From Gammaproteobacteria bacterium (GTDB lineage Bacteria; Pseudomonadota; Gammaproteobacteria; SZUA-229), in assembly GCA_022340645.1 (NCBI GenBank), contig JAJDNP010000169.1, forward strand, positions 1 to 54,007: a DNA stretch of 54,007 bases, written 5' to 3'. This document shows, one piece after another, positions 45,601 through 53,447 of this stretch (its first letter is position 1; every line of letters starts with the position of its first letter). The translations under genes and the position numbers were made by a program. The notes under the pieces are model-generated. The model had not been told where the DNA came from. It worked only from the letters and a program-made list of their open reading frames with translations, and did not search any database.

Positions 45601-46751
45601 GTGAAAACAGCACCAGCGAGGTACAGCCGGATACTTCGATTGCACCGCGCACGGCAGGTACCAGTTATTATCTTAAGTTCCTGTTTAACAGTGCGCCTTA
45701 TACCGACCAGATCTATAACAACCATATTCCGGTTGACCCTGAACTGGATGCTGCAGTGTCGATCTCGAAAGTCACCGGGATGCCTAACGTCACGCGCAGC
45801 CAGCTGGTGCCTTACACCATCACGCTGAACAATGCCCTGGGTGTACCGTTATTTGATCTGACTGTTATCGATAATTTCCCGGCAGGCTTCAAATATGTTG
45901 CAGGTTCATCCCGCCTCGATGGTGCTGAAGTTGAACCGGTCATTAACGGCCGCCAGCTGAGCTGGCCCGGCGTTAGCCTCGATGCCAATGAAATCCATAT
46001 CATCAAACTATTGCTGGCAGTTGGTTCAGGTGTGGGTGAAGGCGAATACGTCAATACTGCACACGTTATAAACACACTTACGGGTGAAGCTGCCTCTGGT
46101 ATTGCCTCGGCCACGGTCCGTGTAATACCGGACCCGACGTTTGACTGCACCGACATCATCGGCAAGGTGTTCGATGATAAAAACTATAACGGTTACCAGG
46201 ACGAGGGCGAACCCGGACTGGCTGGTGTGCAGCTGGCCACCGCCCGTGGCCTGCGTGTCACTACCGACCCGTATGGCCGCTTCCATATCACCTGTGCCGT
46301 GGTGGCCAACGAAGTACGCGGTTCCAACTTCATTATGAAACTGGATGACCGCACGCTGCCGTCCGGCTACCGCGTGACCACCGAGAACCCGAGGGTGCTG
46401 CGCGCGACCCGCGGCAAGATGCTGAAGTTTAATTTCGGCGCCACCATCCATCGTGTCGTGCGCCTGGATCTGGCCGATGGTGTGTTTGAAAAAGATTCAA
46501 CCATGCTGCGTCCACAATGGCGTTCGCGTATTGACCTGCTGATGATCGAGCTGCAGAAAGATCCATCCATCCTGCGGCTATCCTACCTGGGCGAAAACGA
46601 AACAGAGTCACAGGTTGAAAAGCGGCTCGACGCGATTGAGAAACTAATCAGTGACCGCTGGCAGGAAATAGACTGCTGCTACAAGTTGACCATCGAAAAA
46701 GAAGTGTTCTGGCGTAAAGGCAATCCGTCGGACAGGAAGGCGTTTAAATGA
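36687..46751 (+). CDS. Giant secreted DUF11-repeat protein with SdrD-like and OmpA-like C-terminal parts
   Basis: A protein of about 3354 residues. The frame begins at TTG 36687; there is no in-frame ATG ahead of the signal peptide (LLAKVIFAGSVFLWPAVNALA), so start position is uncertain. About seventeen DUF11 (TIGR01451) beta domains follow, recognised by ITK.V......GD.L.YTI.VTN and the strand D..P....YV..S...NG. Repeats 13-16 have a regular period of about 162 residues (starting near 2116, 2278, 2440, 2601). Near 2741 is an SdrD/SpaA-like domain. A Ca-binding-type loop, DNDGDGLVDAADINGEG, lies near 1134. The last 200 residues contain a KVFDDKNYNGYQDEGEPGL Cna-B-like start, then an OmpA-like fragment. 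It is probably a surface adhesin or stalk, an inference. Confidence 0.85.
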   Translation: MLLFEHNKLIACLRLLAKVIFAGSVFLWPAVNALADLQITKTVDPISPSPAAENDVVRYNLSVTNTGPGNLSNVIIDDVPDNLNNLNYTVTSPGPPPGSAGPGANQYRFFNLPAGETVTLDLDATVNAVDACPLINNTASVSEGSGTFNDSATAASIEYDFELTSGPGSNVITHVAGTSYCEFCDTGEIHIRITNPTTAAFQNITLAEDLQSLGLTYISGSTTSTIGGAADPSISGTQLTWTSAQIPALASLAAGNTLEISFRVSTYTEAMILADPNRNIIASMSFDMACLAGSQLLDTGQFELPIRQPVPQLLKQARNYDAAQNTWANTVYGNQNDDVIWRVRVRNQGAADMEALLMNDAITGNFDINYICPTLADANAIGANNGVLPGASPCVAMATPFDVDDPFGNIADPNDIAATSDGFIYYVGRILTDHTNHVNTADISWGCEVTSPGGGLITVPASTGGSTPAVNLDDTANLSTTVVPASLQITQTVTGSNPGQPLGTKGLMTITLNNQTGGSIQNIEVSATLPAGYVMDNSYGVVNGVGSGQPTFARTPAFQNYPGFIDTFTRDDAELGTPDPLDDLTPHFTLTSTTTGADPLEQVNMLRHDDEVSFTFGIIMVEPGRFDKEADSDVNEENTGDNTDPTSALALSNDVTVSFDAVDDPSGVQGVTLPPVTFNYNSNPEDLDVDISDSLFILTNDVNVPLDLNVILTNNGGHDADDHVTYVSFGQTMTVQTPASGCVDVSPPPPSHPYWSTPATIPATAAVYACDRGVLAPGASETFTFSVIKNTSGAGISADDLTFRADVIGEITHFDGSLLTDPTPAILTWTTPQQQLANNYTLDTIRSRVLGFNLTKVLSGNCAEDNPPPITNTNVIIGEDCPWHIESGGWFGFLTPGYTLIAVEDVVVTDDLPNGQGFIHYDNVKPFNFTNDPAIVFVGANGGAGTTPLDETDIDWQFNAAINPITTKDQFFRVDLKTRILNDPVDSSAAPNSHSAISTNIGRTSFNAHFQSANVAGVPQPPLFIPVSDTLGIPGYPLESVRRVDLTVTEPNITITKQVCNETRNGFGPGCNGGVFADLVNDGDTTDSYIFKITLTNEVSASGVARAPAYNIISTDVLDASDLMLVVPFASDGLDNDGDGLVDAADINGEGSISENVANGTTPAIITYDSTHSAPLLRVDPGDSVTFYYRVDPDDAIAPFQLLTNTVDMSYDSLDGDFGNQSAPQLDNTAVAPDDAGRARIYTTAPASADVRIIPVLTEPKSIVQLSNTPVGGPPQPVVPGEEIEYKLVASLPAANLRDFKIRDELPPGIRCIEGQVVNLNAAPYTAAGFSPGGSFAPSTCTSTGSNDVIEWQFGDQALTALLPGDRFDFEITFIARVENTAFTGEGTVISNGDPSTVTTTSYKNESGTLVVIPHAAVDVVVREPQISLTKSFAPVVNSDAGDVLTVTVTATNTGSASAYNLRVLDDLLGSDLSYVVGSVSGTDPPDNVDLSLGANQPIFSWNPANTDYEIAPAAVRSFTFKVRVDNTAQPLELLDNTLQAAWSSLPGQSTALNTSGVIGADGSVLGLRNGALPNAGNAVNNYETTATASTVVPPLTMTKTVIAPAVDNTIGAHKHFQIEILLPEGTTNNLVVSDDLNQGSLSYVLANNAAFDISYSFQGIASVNGGALTEGSFTFPADNTAVAAAWDFGTVVTLSEDDLSTSNITPSILIDYYARADNVLPEANEGDTMQNTAAVDYTNGETSLPAPQLQDSTAPVTVVEPDNIAVSKTYVANLTNPGVAPDLNDVLQYRITVTNNDSIEAFDFNIRDELPAELQLDTAFIPTALINGVAVTGFNATPAASPAGPLVWGRGNADNTLDIPPGQSLVLTYQAIVKTLSPLSTVLSNSVYVDWTSLDGDSVYERTGAGCPAITAPNDYCVGPVTAMVALVEPELTLEKRGPAGTVSYGVGIPYTLVLENTGNGTAFGARVIDKLPDAADNPPLTGGTCDTAPQNFNVRITSAADESTVLRALTQGVDYTVSHTAAPTCELVVDTVSTPSGIVAGEKLLITYDAYLDSGSQGGALLSNIAGVTTWYSQDVSAGTTGLLAFTRTITDGTPGVVDHQDTATVTAEAPIVDVQKTVVNITTGQDPGSDASPGDTLRYTITVSVPNASALDAANIIVSDAVPANASYVADSVTLNGLPLGQPDGGVSPLIAGVEVSSSDLTPPLPSPGNGIISIGESATLTFDVILDPVITSGTVIQNQATASSPATGDLLSDDPLAAGTEDPTETVITSAPAFQVQKTSQDITGDPAVLDAGDSLRYTITVKNIGQENAVNVLLTDQIPSNTVYEANSTTLNGAAVTDPSAGVSAVEVGLLINAPGEQQGNMPADADAAANNVATITFEVTINPSVVDGALISNQGFVTGDGAGSGTFPQQPTDDPGTPLPDDPTIDVVGNVPVVDVLKTVAIQLDINGNGIVDPGDTLRYTITATNIGAIPATGVRLVDNVPLDTTYVANSTTLNGNAVADAGGNVSPLISGIDISSSDLTPPLPGAGNGVLSAGSSALVIFDVVVNAATPAGTVISNQGSVSSNEVPVEPSDADGIDANGDQPTTIVVGNVQRLAITKQVSIVGGGVAQAGGQLEYLLRVTNIGSVAASNVVITDNLDQPVAGQMTYVAGSSLLNGLPAGVSFAAPLLTADYSTSYGDLAPGDVIELRFRAQLNNTLALGTTITNIGEVNWDTPPSTASASVDIDIGGSPGSVNMNGQVWHDTDFNNVLSAGEIVLPNWQVELYRNNVLLANTQTDANGGFQFSGLPPNLPVGDAYELRYTSPGAVANAATLGTASSAFTNGPQRISDILAASGASLQNLNMPRQPNGIVYDSVLRVPVAGATLTMFNQTRSNQQLPASCLEDPNQQNQVTSAEGYYKFDLNFSDPLRCAEGDEYVIQVQPPASGYVGTTSAIIPPAVPVSGAAQNVPVCPGSAADQVPATALHCENSTSEVQPDTSIAPRTAGTSYYLKFLFNSAPYTDQIYNNHIPVDPELDAAVSISKVTGMPNVTRSQLVPYTITLNNALGVPLFDLTVIDNFPAGFKYVAGSSRLDGAEVEPVINGRQLSWPGVSLDANEIHIIKLLLAVGSGVGEGEYVNTAHVINTLTGEAASGIASATVRVIPDPTFDCTDIIGKVFDDKNYNGYQDEGEPGLAGVQLATARGLRVTTDPYGRFHITCAVVANEVRGSNFIMKLDDRTLPSGYRVTTENPRVLRATRGKMLKFNFGATIHRVVRLDLADGVFEKDSTMLRPQWRSRIDLLMIELQKDPSILRLSYLGENETESQVEKRLDAIEKLISDRWQEIDCCYKLTIEKEVFWRKGNPSDRKAFK

Positions 46752-46779
46752 TGAACGTTTTCCGGCTGTTTAGTTTTCA

Positions 46780-46839
46780 TCATGGCGAGCGAAGCGAAGC
46801 CATCTCGTGCAGCACGTTACCGAACTCTGCTCGCCATGA
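46780..46839. repeat. Short palindromic repeat in the 5' end of the outer-membrane giant
   Basis: TCATGGCGAGC (46780-46790) and GCTCGCCATGA (46829-46839) are perfect 11-bp inverted arms around a GC-rich loop with GCGAAGCGAAGCCATCT. This is a widely distributed repeat type. It lies exactly between the ATG at 46748 and the more convincing ATG at 46841. It therefore either separates two genes or extends the coding start of the second one in frame. Confidence 0.8.
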
Positions 46840-46840
46840 C

Positions 46841-49800
46841 ATGCACAAAAATAAATTTAACCGCCTGACAAGATCAGCTTTCGTTATGCTGCTGTGTGCT
46901 GCCAGTACGGTTTTTGCGGATGACTGGCTGAGTATCAGCGAAGATCAGGCTGGCAAGATCGCACACCCCCCGATGCAGCTGGAAAAATACCCGCTGCCCG
47001 AGAATGCGGAAAAAAATTACCCGCCGAACCAGACTTTCACCCTGTGGGTGCAGGACGAGACCTATTACAAGCCGCGGCAAGACGACAGGGTAGAAGTTAA
47101 AAAGGTACTGGAAAAAGAAGTCAAGACCCACAAGCTGGAAGGCGAGGTGCCCGCTATCGGTTTCCGCTCCGGCGAGGTGGATATCCCCGACAGTTATGTC
47201 GAGAAATTGCGCCATGTGCTAAATGACATGAAGTCGCGCAGCAACGTGCGCCTGCATTTCATCGGCCATACCGACTCCGACAAGCTCAGTCCCGCGCTGC
47301 GTGCGAAGTATGTCGACAATATCGGCCTGTCCAGGTATCGTGCCCAGGTCACGGCGGAATACTTCCAGCGGGAACTTGGCCTGCCCGCGGACGGTGTCTC
47401 GTTTGACGGTGTCGGCGACTCGCAGCCGATTGCCAGCAACGCGACTGAAGCCGGTAAACGCAAGAACCGCCGGGTTGAAGTCCAGGTCTGGTATGACGAG
47501 ATTACCGAAAAGGCGGTCGACAAGGAATTCGTGGTACCGGCGAAACAGCTCAACCGCATTAAGGTCTGCCGCAAGGAAACCGTCTGCAAGCTAAGTTATA
47601 AGGAAGGCAAGGCGCGCCGTGCGCGGCTGCAGAACCTGGTCAAACCACTGCGTATTGAAGAAGGGCAGGCCGGGGTGCCGGATGAGTTTATCCGCCAGAT
47701 ACATGAAGCACTGGCCAATCTCAAAGACAAGCGCAACGTGGTTGTGCGCTTTGTCGGGCATACCGATAACCTGCCGCTCAATGATATGGAAAAACGTATC
47801 TATGAGAATCATGTTAATTTATCAAAAGCCCGTGCGCGTTACGTTGCGCTGGAAACCCAGGCAAGGCTGCAGCTGGCCAATAACCAGATAAGCAGCAGCG
47901 GCAAGGGCATGAAGTACCCGGTCGCCACCAACAGCACCGAGCAGGGCCGCTCGTACAACCGCCGGGTGGAAGTCGAGTTCTGGTATGACGATCCGTTTGA
48001 ACAGTACAGTGAAGACCCGCAGGCCTGCCCGGAGGCCGCCGGTTCCGAGACCATTACCCTGACCTATGACCCGGCAATCGGCCCCATTCCGCCGATCCGC
48101 TTCAAGGATGGTCAGCCGGTCATCCAGCCCGGTTATACCGATCGCCTGTCGCGTGTCCTGAAAGAGGTCGAGGACAAGGCCGGGGTACGGCTGAGCTTTA
48201 TTGGTTATACCAACAATGAACGCCTGGCCCGCCGCACCGCCATGGTGTATGGCGATGACATCGGCCTGTCCGCGTCACGTGCGCGCCGCGCCATGGAGAA
48301 GGTACAGCAGGCTATGGGCCTGACGGATGCTCAGGTCGAATATGAAGGCCATGGCTATGTGCACTCGGATGACGTGGTCAGCACCGGCTTCATCCAGTTT
48401 GACGATTCCCGGGTGGAAGTGAAAGTACTGTACGATGAACTGGCCCTGCTCGACGACCAGGAAAACCTGGATATTAAACGTATTGATCGGGAAGCGGTGG
48501 CGCAAAACCCGTACGCACTGAACCTGATGCGAATTACCGTAGACGGTGAACCGTTGTTTGATCCCTACAGGAGTTCGCAGGACATCCAGCGCTGTACAGA
48601 CGTTGCGCTGGAGGCGGCAGATATCCAGTTCCGCTTTAATAACCTGCAGAATAAGCCAAGGTTAAACATTACCGCCTGGCCGAACACCATCCGCTACCAG
48701 GATAACAAGGATACCGAGGCAGAAGATAATGCCGTGCATTTCAAGATGTACAGCAACTACCGCCATTTTATCGACCATGCGGAGGTGCGGGTCTTTGAAC
48801 TGAAACAGTCAACCCGGTCCGAACCGCTGGCGGTGATCCCGCTGGATGAGGCCAACCGTGGTGTCTGGCATGCCGACTTTGACGAGGTTGGCGGCTCTGT
48901 GAAACGCCTGGTGTACCTGCTGCGCGTTTATGGCAAGGGGGGCAATTATGACGAGACCATCGGTCTGCCGCTGTGGGTGGTTGACGAGCTGGATGAAAAC
49001 GCTGAAGCCAGTACCCGTGAAGTCATACAGGAGAATGGCGAAGTCGATAAACAGCTGCTGGCCGGTTATGGTGAAAACCACCTGGCTAGCCAGCATATCG
49101 ATATCGATGGAGGTACGGTTACAATTAGCGGCGAGCATATACCAAAGGACCATACCGTGTGGCTGGCCGGCAAGGAAGTGCCGGTAAATGATAGAGGTGA
49201 ATTTGTCAGCGAAGAACTGTTTCCGCGCGGACTGCAAACCATTGAGGTAGCAGTGCTGGATGACGAGGGTAACGGTGAGCTGTTCCTGCGCGACATGGAA
49301 TTTGCGAAGAATGACTGGTTCTATGTGGGTATAGGTGATGTGACGGTTGCGCAGGACAATACTACCGGGCCGGCAAAACTGGTTACCCAGGATGAAGATC
49401 AATTTAACAATGATATAAATGTCCTCGGCCGTTTTGCCTATTATGTTGAAGGTGCTTTTGGCGATGACTGGCAACTGACCAGCAGCGCGGATACCCAGGA
49501 AGGCCCGGTGGATGAACTGTTCAGCAACTTCCTGGAAAAGAATCCACGCGCCCTGTTAAGACGGCTGGATCCGGATCTATACTACCCGACCTTTGCGGAT
49601 GACTCGACGCTGGAAGAGCGCGCACCGACCTCCGGCAAATTATATTTACGCCTGCAAAAGGACAACAGCTACGGTATCCTGGGTAATTTCACCACCAGTT
49701 ACCTGGACAACACCCTGTCGCAGGTTGACCGCGGCCTGTACGGTGTCACCGGCCACTATGAGCCGGACAGGTATACCTCGTTTGGCGAACAGAAACTCCT

Positions 49801-52024
49801 GCTGGATGGTTTTGCCGCCGAGCCGGGCACAATAGCCGGCCGCGATGAGTTCCTCGGCACCGGCGGTTCGCTGTATTTCCTGCGGCGCCAGGATGTGTTG
49901 ATTGGTTCTGACCGTTTACGTGTCGAAGTACGGGATAAAGACTCCGGCGTGGTGCTTGGGGTGAAAAATCTGGTGCCGGAGATTGATTATGACTTCGATT
50001 ATCTGCAGGGCAGGATATTATTAACCCAGCCGCTGGCCTCGCTGGCAGAGGATGGCCTGCTGGTGTCAGACAGCTCACTCAGCGGCAACCCGGTCTACCT
50101 GGTGGCGCGTTATGAATATACTCCGGGTTTTGAAAATATTGACACGCTGGCACTCGGCGGGCGTGCGCAGTACTGGTTTAACGATAATGTGAAACTCGGC
50201 GCCACCTTGAGTTCGCAGCAACAGGACACGGAAGATAACAGACTGAACGGTATTGATTTAACCTTGCGCAAGAGCACCGCGACCTGGCTGCGTCTTGAAG
50301 CGGCCAGCAGCGAAGGCCAGGGGTCAGGTGCCCTGAGCTCTGCTGATGGCGGGTTTAATTTCAATGACCTGAATCAGGGTCTGGATCCGAATGCGAAAAG
50401 TAATGCCTACCGGCTGGAAGGCAGTGTACAGCTGGATGAAGTGGTAGACGCCGGTAAGGGTACGGCCACTTTCTATGCCCAGCAGAGCGAGGCTGGCTTT
50501 TCCGCGCCGGGGCAGCTGACCTCGACCGACCTGACGCTGCTAGGCGGCCGCTACAGTACAGCGTTAACAGAGCGGACGGACCTGGATGTGAAACTGGATA
50601 CGCGTGACCAGGACCAGGGCCTGAAAACGGAAGCGCTGGATGTGTCGGCTTCCTATCAGCTGGACGAGCGCTGGCGTCTCAGCGGCGGCGGCCGCGCGGA
50701 CAACCGCACCGATAACTCGGCTGTTGTCGTGGCCACCCAGAAACAGGGTGATCGTGTGGACCTGGCGATGGAAGCGCATTACGACTCCAAAGCCAACTGG
50801 ACGGCTTACGGCTTTGCCCAGGCTACAGCCTCAAAAACCGGTAACCGTGATGACAATAATCGTATTGGCGGTGGCGGCAGCATCCGCCCGACCGACAGGC
50901 TGACGCTGGATGGTGAACTGTCCGCCGGCAGCCAGGGTACCGGGGTTAAGGCAGGTACCGATTACCTGGTGACAGACCGCACCAATGTCTACAGTGCCTA
51001 TACCTATGAAAATGCGCGTTCGGATTATGGCGTTAGATCACGCCGCGGCAACTGGAATACCGGTATCCGTTCCCGTTATACCGATACCGTGAGTGTCTAC
51101 GGCGAAGAGCGTTATACCCACGGCGATGTGCCCACCGGTTTAACCCACGCCTTCGGTGTAGATTATGTGCCGGATGAACGCTGGAATTTTGGCGCCAACA
51201 TCGAAGCCGGGGTGCTGCAGGATAACAATACCGGTGCGCAGACAACACGCCAGGCACTCGGCCTGAGTGCGGGTTATAACTTCGGGGAAGTGACCTATGC
51301 CGCAGCGGCGGAATACAGGGTGGATGATATTGAAAACCCGGATGCCAGTTCGTCGAAGCGCACCACCTGGTTGATGAAGAACAACCTGACCTACAAGTTA
51401 AATCCCGACTGGCGGTTCCTTGCCAAGGCGAACTTCTCGCAAAGCACCAGTTCGCTTGGTGACCTCTATAGCGGCAACTTTACCGAGGTGGTCATGGGTT
51501 ATGGCTATCGCCCGGTGACGAACGACCGCCTGAACACCCTGTTTAAATACACATATTTCTATAATGTCCCGTTTGGCGGCTTAAGCGTCACAGACCTGCT
51601 CACCGGGCAGGTGGTTGGCAGCAATGTGCCCATCGACTTTATCCAGAAAAGCCACATCCTCTCGCTGGATGCGATCTATGACCTGACCCAGCGCTGGAGC
51701 GTGGGCGGTAAATATGCCTACCGCCTGGGGCAGGTGGCGCAGGACAGAAATAACCCGGAGTTTTTCGACAGCCGGGCCAGCCTGTACATATTACGTGCCG
51801 ACTGGCATTTTACCCATCGCTGGGATGCCCTGATCGAAGGGCGCTTACTGGATCTGCCGGATGCGCAGGATCAGAGAGCAGGCACCTTGCTGGGCATTTA
51901 CCGGCACATCGGTAATAACATCAAGATAGGTGTTGGCTACAACTTCACCGACTTCTCGGATGACCTGACGGATCTGAGCTTTAACAGCCAGGGTGTGTTT
52001 ATCAACTTTGTGGGCAAGATATAG
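46841..52024 (+). CDS. Outer-membrane protein with three OmpA-like domains and a giant beta-rich region
   Basis: A protein of 1727 residues from ATG 46841, with signal peptide RSAFVMLLCAASTVFA. An in-frame ATG at 46748 adds 31 residues coming mostly from a palindromic repeat. Three OmpA-type domains follow: 120-200, 280-375 and 420-520. The peptidoglycan-binding Asp is Asp145 and Asp309 in the first two (GHTD), but the third has Asn458 (GYTN). A second part (about 810 to the end) is long beta-strand-like sequence resembling a very large barrel, with repeats such as LGGRAQYWFNDNVKLGATLS. The final GVGYNFTDFSDDLTDLSF...FINFVGKI is barrel-like. It may anchor the DUF11 giant encoded upstream. Confidence 0.8.
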   Translation: MHKNKFNRLTRSAFVMLLCAASTVFADDWLSISEDQAGKIAHPPMQLEKYPLPENAEKNYPPNQTFTLWVQDETYYKPRQDDRVEVKKVLEKEVKTHKLEGEVPAIGFRSGEVDIPDSYVEKLRHVLNDMKSRSNVRLHFIGHTDSDKLSPALRAKYVDNIGLSRYRAQVTAEYFQRELGLPADGVSFDGVGDSQPIASNATEAGKRKNRRVEVQVWYDEITEKAVDKEFVVPAKQLNRIKVCRKETVCKLSYKEGKARRARLQNLVKPLRIEEGQAGVPDEFIRQIHEALANLKDKRNVVVRFVGHTDNLPLNDMEKRIYENHVNLSKARARYVALETQARLQLANNQISSSGKGMKYPVATNSTEQGRSYNRRVEVEFWYDDPFEQYSEDPQACPEAAGSETITLTYDPAIGPIPPIRFKDGQPVIQPGYTDRLSRVLKEVEDKAGVRLSFIGYTNNERLARRTAMVYGDDIGLSASRARRAMEKVQQAMGLTDAQVEYEGHGYVHSDDVVSTGFIQFDDSRVEVKVLYDELALLDDQENLDIKRIDREAVAQNPYALNLMRITVDGEPLFDPYRSSQDIQRCTDVALEAADIQFRFNNLQNKPRLNITAWPNTIRYQDNKDTEAEDNAVHFKMYSNYRHFIDHAEVRVFELKQSTRSEPLAVIPLDEANRGVWHADFDEVGGSVKRLVYLLRVYGKGGNYDETIGLPLWVVDELDENAEASTREVIQENGEVDKQLLAGYGENHLASQHIDIDGGTVTISGEHIPKDHTVWLAGKEVPVNDRGEFVSEELFPRGLQTIEVAVLDDEGNGELFLRDMEFAKNDWFYVGIGDVTVAQDNTTGPAKLVTQDEDQFNNDINVLGRFAYYVEGAFGDDWQLTSSADTQEGPVDELFSNFLEKNPRALLRRLDPDLYYPTFADDSTLEERAPTSGKLYLRLQKDNSYGILGNFTTSYLDNTLSQVDRGLYGVTGHYEPDRYTSFGEQKLLLDGFAAEPGTIAGRDEFLGTGGSLYFLRRQDVLIGSDRLRVEVRDKDSGVVLGVKNLVPEIDYDFDYLQGRILLTQPLASLAEDGLLVSDSSLSGNPVYLVARYEYTPGFENIDTLALGGRAQYWFNDNVKLGATLSSQQQDTEDNRLNGIDLTLRKSTATWLRLEAASSEGQGSGALSSADGGFNFNDLNQGLDPNAKSNAYRLEGSVQLDEVVDAGKGTATFYAQQSEAGFSAPGQLTSTDLTLLGGRYSTALTERTDLDVKLDTRDQDQGLKTEALDVSASYQLDERWRLSGGGRADNRTDNSAVVVATQKQGDRVDLAMEAHYDSKANWTAYGFAQATASKTGNRDDNNRIGGGGSIRPTDRLTLDGELSAGSQGTGVKAGTDYLVTDRTNVYSAYTYENARSDYGVRSRRGNWNTGIRSRYTDTVSVYGEERYTHGDVPTGLTHAFGVDYVPDERWNFGANIEAGVLQDNNTGAQTTRQALGLSAGYNFGEVTYAAAAEYRVDDIENPDASSSKRTTWLMKNNLTYKLNPDWRFLAKANFSQSTSSLGDLYSGNFTEVVMGYGYRPVTNDRLNTLFKYTYFYNVPFGGLSVTDLLTGQVVGSNVPIDFIQKSHILSLDAIYDLTQRWSVGGKYAYRLGQVAQDRNNPEFFDSRASLYILRADWHFTHRWDALIEGRLLDLPDAQDQRAGTLLGIYRHIGNNIKIGVGYNFTDFSDDLTDLSFNSQGVFINFVGKI

Positions 52025-52369
52025 AAAGACAGTTAATAGTTAACAGTGAATAGTGAACAGATATTAAACAGTTGTTTTATTGTTGATGGTTACAACATCA
52101 GTAGCCAATCGAAATAGTGCGATGTAAATAATAATGTCATGCTGAACACTATTGAGGGATCTTATGCTAACTGCAATAACTTCTACATAATTATCAGTTA
52201 CAGGTGACATAATTGGCACGATGTGCATACACTGGCTCTGTTTGTGCGAATGAATTCGCATCTGCAAATAAATAACTTAGCTCACTATAGAATTAAATTG
52301 TGATTAGTATGGCCACTGCAGAGAATACGCAATACCGATATTCTCTCTGCGCCTCTGCGGTAAAACGCC
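52025..52369. other. Intergenic region with decayed repeat fragments
   Basis: No gene is supported in these 345 bp. At 52244-52265 there is a single arm of the REP-like family (GTGCGAATGAATTCGCA). At about 52330-52365 a decayed CACAGAG-type arm (CTCTGCGCCTCTGCGGT) lies next to a CAGAGAATA/TATTCTC short stem. A stretch at 52034-52060, AGTTAATAGTTAACAGTGAA, also resembles common intergenic repeats. These look like remnants of the same families seen elsewhere in the window. Confidence 0.6.
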
Positions 52370-52732
52370 TTACTGACTAAAAACCGAAAACCACACCAGG
52401 CCGGCAAAAATAAACGCGAACAGCACGGCGGCTGAACCCATGTCCTTGGCACGGCCGGATAGCGGGTGAATTTCATCACCGTACCGGTCTACTACCGCTT
52501 CCAGTGCTGAATTTAAAAGCTCAATCAACAGGATAAAAACCAGGCTGGCAATTAATATGGCTTTATCGGCAGGGTCCGGGCCGAAATATAAGGCCACCGG
52601 TGTCAGCAGCAGGCACAGCCAGAGTTCCTGGCGAAAGGCTGCTTCATGTTTGTACGCGGCTTTTATGCCCAACCATGAATAACCGGCCGCATTGATAATC
52701 CTCGCAATTCCTGTAACCCCTGTTTTCGCCAT
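52370..52732 (-). CDS. dgkA: Diacylglycerol kinase
   Basis: A 120-residue inner-membrane enzyme phosphorylating diacylglycerol to phosphatidic acid, recycling the diacylglycerol released when membrane-derived oligosaccharides or other glycerophosphate groups are made. The length and three hydrophobic helices match DgkA. EAAFRQELWL and the catalytic-region LLNSALEAVVDRYGDEIHPL, followed by SGRAKDMGSAAVL, are signature segments. It is followed at 43 bp upstream (in transcription order) by murU, with ATG at 52730-52732; a shared transcript is possible. Confidence 0.95.
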   Translation of the reverse strand: MAKTGVTGIARIINAAGYSWLGIKAAYKHEAAFRQELWLCLLLTPVALYFGPDPADKAILIASLVFILLIELLNSALEAVVDRYGDEIHPLSGRAKDMGSAAVLFAFIFAGLVWFSVFSQ

Positions 52733-52775
52733 AGTATTGTGCCTGGTTTTTAATATTTATTCGAATTGATGATGT

Positions 52776-53447
52776 TTATATCTGCTGTTTTAGCAGTTGT
52801 GTTTCCAGTGCCTGTAATCTTTCAATGCTGCCAACATCGGTCCAGCCACCATTATAATACTGGCCGCTAACCAGACCTGCTTCGCATTTATTCCTGATCA
52901 CCGGCGCCAGCGGTAAGGGCCCGGTTTTCTGTTCGGCGAAAAACGCTGCAGTATATATACCGATGCCGCTGAAGGTGTACATTGGCTCACCTTTATTTAT
53001 TACCAGGTTGTCCTGCAGTGCAAAATCGCCTGCCGGGTTATGTTCAGGGTTGTTGACGAGCACCAGGTGTGCCTGGGCGTGAGAATTTAATTCAGGCAGT
53101 GTCGAAAAATCAAAGTCGCACCAGATATCACCGTTAACCACAAGAAATGGCTCATTGCCTAAAAGCGGCAGGGCATTGATAATGCCGCCGGCGGTCTCCA
53201 GTGCTGTGCCTTCATCGGAATACTGAATGTTTACTCCATAGTTTGAACCATCGCCCAGCTGCTGATGAATCTTGTTAGCCAGCCAGGCGGTATTGATGAT
53301 AATTCCCCTGAAGCCGGCAGTCGCCAGGTTTTGCAGGTGGTATTCGATCAATGATTTCCCCGCCACCCTGATCAGCGGCTTGGGTGTTGTATCGGTCAAC
53401 GGCCGCAGGCGATCGCCGCGACCGGCAGCGAGTATCATCGCTTTCAT
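52776..53447 (-). CDS. murU: N-acetylmuramate alpha-1-phosphate uridylyltransferase (MurU)
   Basis: A 223-residue nucleotidyltransferase with KAMILAAGRGDRLRPLTDTT (residues 2-21, the nucleotide-binding start), PKPLIRVAGKSLIEYHL and the metal-binding LVVNGDIWCDFDF. The size and the pairing with AmgK match the MurU of Pseudomonas. MurU makes UDP-MurNAc from MurNAc-1-phosphate in peptidoglycan recycling, bypassing MurA and giving tolerance to fosfomycin. Its ATG overlaps the end of the amgK gene by four bases. Confidence 0.92.
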   Translation of the reverse strand: MKAMILAAGRGDRLRPLTDTTPKPLIRVAGKSLIEYHLQNLATAGFRGIIINTAWLANKIHQQLGDGSNYGVNIQYSDEGTALETAGGIINALPLLGNEPFLVVNGDIWCDFDFSTLPELNSHAQAHLVLVNNPEHNPAGDFALQDNLVINKGEPMYTFSGIGIYTAAFFAEQKTGPLPLAPVIRNKCEAGLVSGQYYNGGWTDVGSIERLQALETQLLKQQI

